A stretch of DNA of 12,591 nucleotides from Dehalococcoidia bacterium UBA6808 (lineage in GTDB: Bacteria; Chloroflexota; Dehalococcoidia; GIF9; UBA5629). The notes beneath the pieces are model-generated. The model saw nothing but the letters and a program-made list of their open reading frames with translations, was not told where the DNA came from and searched no databases. A program made the position numbers and the translations under genes. Within the stretch, counting starts at the first letter, position 1; each line of letters starts with the position of its first letter. The stretch covers positions 824 through 13,414 of the forward strand of contig DKFA01000001.1 of the NCBI GenBank assembly GCA_002452695.1, in the 5' to 3' direction. Shown here in pieces: positions 6,921 through 12,591 of the stretch.

Positions 6921-7979
6921 ATGAAGAGGGTCGAAATTCTACGCTTAGGCACAGTGCCCGACATTAAGTCTGGGGACAAACTAGGGGAGATTATTGTCGG
7001 CTGTGCCGAGAAGGAGACAGGCGGCGTAAAAGAAAGAGATATCATTGTAGTTACTAGCAAGGTGGTATCCAAAGCTAAGGACAGGGTTACTGCCTTGAGC
7101 GAGGTCAGGCCAAGCAAAAAGACATTGAGGCTTTCTCGAAGAACAGGCAAAGCCGCTTCCAAAATCCAGCTTATCTTGGATGACGTTGCTGCTCATCAAG
7201 TAGGAGTAGCCCTCCTTCAGCAACTCCAGCAGGACAACCCTACTTTGTGGGATACTATTACGAATCTGCCAGATGGCATCAGAGCAGCTAAGTCGGTTAA
7301 ACAGAAAGCAACCGAGTTGGAAGATGTCGAAGGACAGCGTTATACACAGCAAGTCTTAGAGATTGAAGGGGCTCAGATGCCAATGATGACCCCAACTCAA
7401 GAACAGGGTATAGAATCTCCTTTTGACGACCCTCGTCCGGGTGAAAGTGTGGTTTTATTGAGTGCCGCTGGTGTAGTCTGGTCCTATGCTGTGGATAATC
7501 GGCTGATACCCAGATCCATCACGCCATCGCAGTTGATTACAGCCTTGGAATGCGAACCTTCAACGCCAGGACAGGAATTACCAGAGAAACACAATGACCG
7601 TGTGATGGCAGGCTACCATAAGTTCCGGCAGGGTGCTGAGCGCCGTTTGGGCAGGAACCGTCGTCCTGGGTCAGATTCCCGATTACGCCGCTACCTCTCG
7701 AAGTACTTGAACCTTGCGCGTGAAGACGCAAAGGATAATCCTGAGGAACTCCAGCGCGTAGGTGTTCTACGACAAATCTTCTTGGACAAGTTACCAGAGT
7801 CGGTGTTACCGGAGTTACAGGACATCCGGCAAATGGGTCTCGAAGGCACTAGTCTCATTCGGCGGTTAGAAGCTCTACGCCTCCGCTATCACCTGAATCC
7901 ACCCACGGAAGACGAAACCCAAGAAGCAACCATGGAGACTGAGGTCGTCCGGATAGTGTGCAGCGAAGGACTGACCTAA
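6921..7979 (+). CDS. Chimeric ORF: N-terminus of F420-0:glutamyl ligase (CofE) fused to C-terminal tail of a SNF2-type helicase
   Basis: A 352-codon ORF made of two unrelated parts. Residues 1 to about 78 match the start of CofE, the ligase that adds glutamates to coenzyme F420-0: VEILRLGTVPDIKSGDKLGE, then RDIIVVTSKVVSKAKDRV (39-56) and the RPSKKTLRLSRRTGK segment. The rest of CofE (about 250 residues in the family), with its nucleotide- and F420-binding region, is missing. From about residue 81 the sequence becomes ILDDVAAHQVGVALLQQL, DNPTLWDTITNLPDGIR (105-121), SPFDDPRPGESVVLLSAAG and a long helical Arg-rich end finishing in VVRIVCSEGL. I recognise this as the tail of large SNF2/HepA-like helicases, some of which carry a PLD-like nuclease domain. 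No Walker or other helicase motif is present. The join lies at about 7146-7178 and is in frame. Neither parent activity should remain. It sits 85 bases before the HEPN gene, on the same strand. Confidence 0.7.
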   Translation: MKRVEILRLGTVPDIKSGDKLGEIIVGCAEKETGGVKERDIIVVTSKVVSKAKDRVTALSEVRPSKKTLRLSRRTGKAASKIQLILDDVAAHQVGVALLQQLQQDNPTLWDTITNLPDGIRAAKSVKQKATELEDVEGQRYTQQVLEIEGAQMPMMTPTQEQGIESPFDDPRPGESVVLLSAAGVVWSYAVDNRLIPRSITPSQLITALECEPSTPGQELPEKHNDRVMAGYHKFRQGAERRLGRNRRPGSDSRLRRYLSKYLNLAREDAKDNPEELQRVGVLRQIFLDKLPESVLPELQDIRQMGLEGTSLIRRLEALRLRYHLNPPTEDETQEATMETEVVRIVCSEGLT

Positions 7980-7988
7980 CTTGTAGGT

Positions 7989-8014
7989 GATGTTTCTTTT
8001 TGGGGTCTGACCAA
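7989..8014 (+). repeat. Imperfect repeat copy 1, upstream of the HEPN gene
   Basis: GATG, then CTTTTTGGGGTCTGACCAA (7996-8014), resembles the segment at 8799-8820 downstream of the HEPN gene; both are followed by a GGAAA(A)GAGTA element. May be a shared regulatory leader or duplication scar. Confidence 0.3.
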
Positions 8015-8064
8015 CTATTGGAGCTGTGTATAGGAGGCAATAACTCTGGGAAAAGAGTATAGAC

Positions 8065-8781
8065 ATGGATGATTTATTAGAGAACATTGAGAACCTTGCA
8101 AAACAAATTCAGAAGAACCCAACGCAGCGTCAACTACAGGAAGCGCAGGAATTACTTGATCTTGCCCGTCAAGACCTGCAATCTTCAAGACTAAATCACA
8201 GTGACAGACTCTTCAACATCGCTTCTTACCACATGCAACAATCTGTTGAAAAAGCAGCGAAATCTTTTTATAAAATTCTTGGCGTTTTAGATGATAATAC
8301 GATTCGCAAAACTAGTCATGATACTCCTGAACTGTTTCTAAGAATGGTCGAATTACCTTGGGCTCAGGACTTCGGTAAGTTTGTAAAGGAAGTATCTGGC
8401 ACTGAAATGACACTAGACACTTCAGAGGGCCAATCAGTAGTAGATTCTAAAACAAGAAGAGCCGAGATGGCTAGACTTGATAGAACGCAAATTGAAAATT
8501 GGTTGAGAATAATACCACAAATTGAGAAAGGATTGCTTCCGTTAGCTAACTTAATAAACAATCATTACGTACTACCTTGTCTCCGGCTATATATTCTCTC
8601 TTCATTGACTTTCCCACATGAGAATGTAACTCGTTATGTAGATGAAATGGTGAAACCCGCTGAATACACTCCCAATCTGGGAATAGTGGCAGCGATGGCA
8701 GCAATTTGGGCCGAAACGGAAAAGGCGATCGTTGAAGTTCAATACCTAATAGATGTTTCTAATAAAAAGTCCAATGGATAA
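8065..8781 (+). CDS. HEPN-domain protein, putative defence component
   Basis: A 238-residue, mostly helical, soluble protein. The HEPN pattern is clear: first helix ELLDLARQDLQSSRL (29-43), second helix ASYHMQQSVEKAAKSFYKIL (53-72), the SHDTPELF turn (84-91), and the final TRYVDEM then a long helix (204-230) as in other HEPN proteins. HEPN proteins often act as toxins, abortive-infection RNases or partners of nucleotidyltransferases. However, the canonical RNase motif Arg-x4-6-His is not evident: the nearest are RKTSH (81-85) and a remote Arg174/His185. It may therefore be a non-catalytic or divergent member. A stretch at about 92-150 separates the two halves and is longer than usual. The start is the ATG at 8065. 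A strong GGAGG (8033-8037) is 27 bases away with an in-frame TAA between, so the nearer AAAAGAG probably serves. It is followed 200 bases later by the nuclease/SEC-C gene on the same strand and has similar AT-rich codon use. Confidence 0.72.
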   Translation: MDDLLENIENLAKQIQKNPTQRQLQEAQELLDLARQDLQSSRLNHSDRLFNIASYHMQQSVEKAAKSFYKILGVLDDNTIRKTSHDTPELFLRMVELPWAQDFGKFVKEVSGTEMTLDTSEGQSVVDSKTRRAEMARLDRTQIENWLRIIPQIEKGLLPLANLINNHYVLPCLRLYILSSLTFPHENVTRYVDEMVKPAEYTPNLGIVAAMAAIWAETEKAIVEVQYLIDVSNKKSNG

Positions 8782-8798
8782 GAACTTGGATAGTGGAA

Positions 8799-8820
8799 GA
8801 TGCTTTTGGGGTCCTAGCAA
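8799..8820 (+). repeat. Imperfect repeat copy 2, upstream of the nuclease/SEC-C gene
   Basis: GATG, then CTTTTGGGGTCCTAGCAA (8803-8820), followed by CAGGAAAGAGTAAC, mirrors the segment before the HEPN gene. The similarity is about 18 bases with a few mismatches and could be chance. Confidence 0.3.
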
Positions 8821-8866
8821 TCAGGAAAGAGTAACAAATGCTTATTTTGTTAACAGATTAGTTCTC

Positions 8867-8872
8867 TATAAT
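8867..8872 (+). promoter_or_regulatory. Possible -10 box ahead of the nuclease/SEC-C gene
   Basis: A perfect TATAAT in AT-rich intergenic DNA about 110 bases before the gene. The best upstream hexamer, TTGTTA (8847-8852), is only 14 bases away, so this is weak evidence of an own promoter. Confidence 0.25.
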
Positions 8873-8981
8873 CCAGCCAAATCGCAAATCAGTAAGTCAA
8901 GCGTTATTGATGCTCCATTCAGGTTAGAGTAGAATTAAACTTGGCACCTCTAGTTCAGTTACCACAGAGCAGAAATCGCAT

Positions 8982-11474
8982 ATGGGTAAGAGTGCTCAAC
9001 GGAAACACAAAGCGAAAGAATTGGCCGCAAAGAAGAAACACTTACTGCCAGATGATTATTTTGGTTCGGAGTCCTTTGGAGTTGCACGTTTTGGCAGATT
9101 CGTTGTAATGAAGAGCCAATTACCATCAGAACAATTCCAAGAAATGCAAACAAATCTATCGGACCAATTCCCTATAGTAAAGAAAGAAATTGATGAAATA
9201 ATAACCAAAATAATAGAACTAGCATCTAGTTTGCCACCATTACAGATTTTACAAAGAGCGTATTGGGAGATGGCAACCGGACAGGTAAATATTGCAAGCG
9301 AAAGCGATTCGGATTCTGAAGATGTCATTTCTTTCCGAATGATTGATTATATACAAAGCATTATCGCTTCAGCCGAACCTGCTTATAAGACTGATGAAAT
9401 TAGTGAGGAAATATGGAACGAACTACGGGCACTTGTAAAAAGTCTCTTTATAAAGCTAACTATAGAATACGCCATATGTAAAACTGCATACAACAAACGA
9501 AACGACCCATCTTTCGATTTGGATTACGAACAATATCGCCACGAAGCCGTACAAATTTGGGTTAATGTTCGAGGAACTCGCTATGCTGTTCATGACGTCC
9601 AGGCGGTACATGACTTTTTAAAACCACATGACGAAATACTCTTAGACCTCTTCGGATGCAATGTTGAAAAGCTAATTGATAATCTTGCAAAGATTCATTA
9701 TTCACTTACGCATGGCATAGGTAAATTGATGGAGGATATTGATAACCTACGTAAAACTACAATGCAGAAGGCACCGGAAAGAAGCCGTGATGAGCCAGAG
9801 GCCAATGCTCATGAGTTCATTGCACGAATTATTAAGGAAAACGGTTTGCAAGACCTAAAAGATAGCATTATTGATAGATTATCCGGAATGGATTTATTTG
9901 AACTAGAAAAAATTACCGACCTATCAAGCACGCTATTGGATGAATTATCTTGGGAACTAGGTCAGAATACAGAGTTCTTACAAGGAGAGGATAGGGGATG
10001 GCCGCTTAGAATATGGCCTGTGTTCATACGCCCTTTCCTTAAAGTGAATGGAAAGCACTACTGTTTTGACTTGTATAATTTGTTCGACCATATATATAGG
10101 GTCATTGAGCGTTTGGTTATTTCAAAAAAGCCTGAATATCGAGAAACCTGGAATGTTAAGCAGAAGAAAATTTCCGAGGAATTACCCGTTAACCTATTTC
10201 AACGATTACTACCTGGTTCTACAGTATACAAATCAGTCTACTACCGATGGTATGTTGGAGACAAACATAGTAAGGACTGGTGTGAAACAGATGCGTTACT
10301 CACCTATGAAGACCACCTTTTTATCATAGAGGTACGAGCTGGTGCTTTCACTCACGCCTCTCCGGCAACTGATTTTCCATCTTATATCGGATCACTGAAA
10401 AATCTTCTTTTCAAACCTGCTGAGCAGGGAAAGAGATTTCTCGAATACCTCGAGAGCGAAGACCAGGTAAGCCTTTATGATGAAAACCATAATCAAGTAG
10501 GGAATTTATCAAAACAAAGTTTTAGACACATCACGTTATGTGCAATTAGCCTCGACCCTTTTACAGAATTAGCCGCCCAAATTCAACATTTGAAGAACAT
10601 AGGAATAGACGTTGGGCAGCACCCTGTTTGGTCAATATCAATAGACAACCTTCGAGAATATGCGGACGTATTCGATAATCCTCTCGTGTTCCTCCATTTC
10701 GTGGAAGAGCGAATGCGAGCGTTTCAGAGTGAAGCTATCAAGGTAAATGATGAGCTAGACCATCTCGGATTGTATCTTAAGCATAACATGTACACAAAAT
10801 ACGCCACCGAGATACTTCAGAAAAGCGATGGTCATACCCACCTTGGATGGAACGGATATCGTTCTGACGTTGATAAGTTCTTCGCTAATAAACTTATTGA
10901 ACCCGATAGGGAATATCCGCTTAAACAAAACATGCCTCAACATCTTAATACTGTTATCGATTACCTTGCTAAGAATACAGTTCCTAATCGAAGTGAAGTC
11001 GCTATTACTTTGTTAAATTGCGCTGATGAAGCTCGAGACAAAATATGGTCTCAGATAGACTTTATCTTAGCACGCCAATCAAAGACGGGAAAACCTTTGG
11101 CATTATCTACTTACGGCGAAGCTAAGGTTACTGTATTCTGTTGGCAGAGAGGCATACTAGATAGAAATCATGAGTTTGCCCAAAACCATACTCAAGAGTC
11201 TATGATGGCGGCCGAAGACGCTAAGCGTTTGCTTCTAGAACTCGAATATGACGAATCGAACCATCTTTGTGGTGTTCACGGTGGGTTTATTACCTTGGAG
11301 GGACTATCTACCGAGCAAATCAATAAATTGAGAGACAAGGCAGATATGTTAAGACAAAGCCGTATAAAGAAGGCTCTGGAATCATCAAGGAAAATTGGAA
11401 GAAATGAATCTTGCCCATGCGGAAGCGGCAAAAAATATAAATATTGCTGCTTGAATAGATTTTCAAATAGATAG
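8982..11474 (+). CDS. PD-(D/E)XK-like nuclease protein with C-terminal SEC-C zinc motif, putative defence effector
   Basis: An 830-residue protein in strongly AT-rich DNA. Residues 1-20 are very basic (8-9 Lys/Arg), suggesting nucleic-acid contact. Residues about 50-330 are helical, with an acidic Ser/Asp run ESDSDSED (107-114). Residues about 340-480 look like a restriction-type PD-(D/E)XK core: ETDALL with Asp437, then IIEVRAG with Glu450-Val-Arg452, followed by a helix with EQGKRFLEYL whose Gln recalls the downstream Gln of this superfamily. Arg replaces the usual catalytic Lys. The C-terminus is a SEC-C metal-binding motif, RNESCPCGSGKKYKYCC, with Cys811, 813, 822 and 823, like the tail of SecA; many unrelated proteins carry it as a binding tag. 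There is no signal peptide, membrane segment or ATPase motif. The ATG at 8982 is the first possible start after an in-frame TAG near 8926; its ribosome binding site is weak. It lies 200 bases after the HEPN gene. The nuclease call is inferred from the motif pattern. Confidence 0.65.
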   Translation: MGKSAQRKHKAKELAAKKKHLLPDDYFGSESFGVARFGRFVVMKSQLPSEQFQEMQTNLSDQFPIVKKEIDEIITKIIELASSLPPLQILQRAYWEMATGQVNIASESDSDSEDVISFRMIDYIQSIIASAEPAYKTDEISEEIWNELRALVKSLFIKLTIEYAICKTAYNKRNDPSFDLDYEQYRHEAVQIWVNVRGTRYAVHDVQAVHDFLKPHDEILLDLFGCNVEKLIDNLAKIHYSLTHGIGKLMEDIDNLRKTTMQKAPERSRDEPEANAHEFIARIIKENGLQDLKDSIIDRLSGMDLFELEKITDLSSTLLDELSWELGQNTEFLQGEDRGWPLRIWPVFIRPFLKVNGKHYCFDLYNLFDHIYRVIERLVISKKPEYRETWNVKQKKISEELPVNLFQRLLPGSTVYKSVYYRWYVGDKHSKDWCETDALLTYEDHLFIIEVRAGAFTHASPATDFPSYIGSLKNLLFKPAEQGKRFLEYLESEDQVSLYDENHNQVGNLSKQSFRHITLCAISLDPFTELAAQIQHLKNIGIDVGQHPVWSISIDNLREYADVFDNPLVFLHFVEERMRAFQSEAIKVNDELDHLGLYLKHNMYTKYATEILQKSDGHTHLGWNGYRSDVDKFFANKLIEPDREYPLKQNMPQHLNTVIDYLAKNTVPNRSEVAITLLNCADEARDKIWSQIDFILARQSKTGKPLALSTYGEAKVTVFCWQRGILDRNHEFAQNHTQESMMAAEDAKRLLLELEYDESNHLCGVHGGFITLEGLSTEQINKLRDKADMLRQSRIKKALESSRKIGRNESCPCGSGKKYKYCCLNRFSNR

Positions 11475-11491
11475 CTTGATAGAATATTTTA

Positions 11492-11512
11492 GGCTCTTTC
11501 TCACTTCAAGTG
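11492..11512. repeat. Probable terminal end of the ISL3-family element
   Basis: GGCTCTTTC just outside the transposase stop resembles ISL3-family inverted-repeat ends, which commonly begin GG(C/T)TCTTT. A clear matching copy at the other side was not found; AAGAGCC at 12573-12579 is the best but short candidate. Confidence 0.4.
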
Positions 11513-12453
11513 GGTAATCCCACCTTGGTGTAATCGAGTTTCCCTGTCAGCATATAGATTGTGGTCTTGAGATTCTTGAAGGTGCGATAGCCCCGCGCTT
11601 TTGCATTGGCCGCTTGAACCAGACTGTTTAGTCCCTCCAAGATGCCGTTGTTTACCTTGCTATCATACCAACGTAGCACGCCAGCCCAATGACGCTTGAT
11701 AGTCTTGGCTGCTTCTTTGATCTCCTCAATACGGCTATGGGTCGCCCAGAAATACCATTTCTTTAAAGCCCTCTCGAAGCCTTCCTGCGTCTCCTCTTTG
11801 TAAATTTCCTGGAAGTTCTCGCGGACGTGATAGGCTCTCACGGTTTTCAGGTTGAGTCGGGGCATAGACTCCATGGACTGCAATGTCTTACGCTGAGATT
11901 CAGTAAGATTCTACCGGTCCTTCAGGAAGAGATACTTCTGTCCCCGTAATACATTCTGCTTCTGTGTCTCAGTCTTGCGTACACTATCGACCGTGGCGTT
12001 GATGACCTTCATGATACTGCCTCAGTATAGTGCTGCATCATTCTCCAAAGCTTGTTATCATCTACCTGGATAATCTGTGAGACCTTATTGACCGGCATTT
12101 CTCGTGCCAGAGTCATGGCAAATGACTCAAACAGAAAGGTGAAGTCCGCTCCTTCCCGCGCCCAGGGCACATCAATTTGCAGTATCCCATCCAATAGGGC
12201 AACTAATCCTGGGCACTCTCACCACCAGGTAGCAGGCATATTGGAAGAAGCTGAGATGTCTCCACTTCTTCTCGACAGTGTCGTAGGCCTTTGCCTCTTC
12301 CCCACAGGCAGGACAGCAAAATACGCTTCCTCTCGGAAAATCGATATAGACCTTAATTACCCCTTCGTCTTCCTGAAAATCTACCTTCGTAATCTCCCAC
12401 TGACGAAAGTGTAGGAAGAGCGGGGTGATCGCTTGCCGCTCCCAAAATGCCGC
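11506..12453 (-). pseudogene. ISL3-family transposase, decayed and internally deleted
   Basis: Read on the - strand, three pieces of one ISL3-type DDE transposase appear in order. Piece 1 (12453-12172) has ITPLFLHFRQWEITKVDF, the CPACG zinc finger and KKWRHLSFFQY, then runs into a TGA after a frameshift near 12190-12205. Piece 2 (12194-12009, another frame) has DVPWAREGADFTFLFES and LAREMPVNKVSQI, ending HYTEAVS. Piece 3 (about 12012-11506) has MKVINATVDSVRKTE, YLFLKDR, a TAG at 11913-11911, then NLTESQRKTL, LNLKTVRAYHVRENFQ and the end with NNGILEGLNS. In intact relatives about 100 residues lie between pieces 2 and 3, holding the first two Asp of the DDE triad; they are absent, and the reading frame also shifts there. 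The C-terminal Glu remains. No usable start codon is seen before piece 1 (TAG at 12456-12454). This copy cannot be an active transposase. Confidence 0.85.
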
Positions 12454-12548
12454 CTAAAAAGTTAGGCAATGGCAAAGTATATCCATCGGCTAGTGATGAT
12501 ATCTCAGTATTAGACATATTTCAGTATAATCTAGTCATAAGCGAGGTG

Positions 12549-12591
12549 ATGAAGGTGAAAAGCAACAATAACAAGAGCCGGTTTACCCTGG
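12549..12591 (+). CDS. Possible start of a gene cut by the window edge
   Basis: GAGGTG, ATG at 12549, then codons for KVKSNNNKSRFTL run open to the window end. A TATAAT lies at 12525-12530. Fourteen codons are too few to identify a product. Confidence 0.25.
   Translation, partial: MKVKSNNNKSRFTL

Noticed and set aside
11510..11523. GTGGG TAAT CCCAC palindrome as a terminator for the nuclease gene
   Set aside because: The five-base stem is short, has no T-run after it, and overlaps the last codons of the - strand transposase.
12052..12414. 120-codon + strand ORF near the right end
   Set aside because: Antisense to the conserved ISL3 transposase fragments, which explain the region.
12573..12579. 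AAGAGCC as the right inverted repeat of the ISL3 element
   Set aside because: Only seven contiguous bases match the left end and no matching 8-base target duplication is seen (ATATTTTA versus GGTTTACC).
1..12591. CRISPR array
   Set aside because: No regularly spaced repeats of 20-40 bases were seen on either strand.

Overview
The window looks like bacterial chromosome, most plausibly from an anaerobic Chloroflexota lineage (Dehalococcoidia-like). This is inferred from three things: a bacterial-type LeuS, a tight leuS / acyl-CoA dehydrogenase / PLP-homeostasis protein / proC cluster, and a piece of a coenzyme F420 biosynthesis gene (cofE). The taxon is an inference and no search was possible.

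Layout. (1) Positions 1-4718 are GC-rich housekeeping DNA: the 3' three-quarters of leuS, an acyl-CoA dehydrogenase, a YggS/PLPBP-family protein and proC, all on the + strand with gaps of 0-21 bases, so probably one operon. (2) Positions 4719-6175 are transitional: a short AT-richer stretch with a small orphan ORF, then a D-2-hydroxyacid dehydrogenase. (3) From about 6180 to the end the DNA is accessory: a truncated IS630-type transposase; a chimeric ORF whose first ~78 residues are the start of CofE and whose remaining ~270 residues resemble the C-terminal tail of a large SNF2-type helicase; a HEPN-domain protein; an 830-residue protein with a PD-(D/E)XK-like nuclease core (EVR in place of ExK) and a C-terminal SEC-C zinc motif; and a decayed ISL3-family transposase on the - strand that has lost the centre of its catalytic domain.

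How it fits together. The 5' part is ordinary metabolism and translation. The 3' part reads as a horizontally acquired island, AT-rich from about 8.0 to 11.5 kb, bracketed by two broken insertion-sequence genes. HEPN plus a restriction-type nuclease/SEC-C protein, next to the remains of a SNF2 helicase, is the composition expected of an anti-phage or anti-plasmid defence locus. I know of no named system with exactly this pair, so it is the best candidate here for something undescribed. The fused cofE/helicase ORF suggests that a deletion removed most of cofE and most of the helicase, so the locus may be a partly eroded defence island. Function is inferred from domain recognition only.
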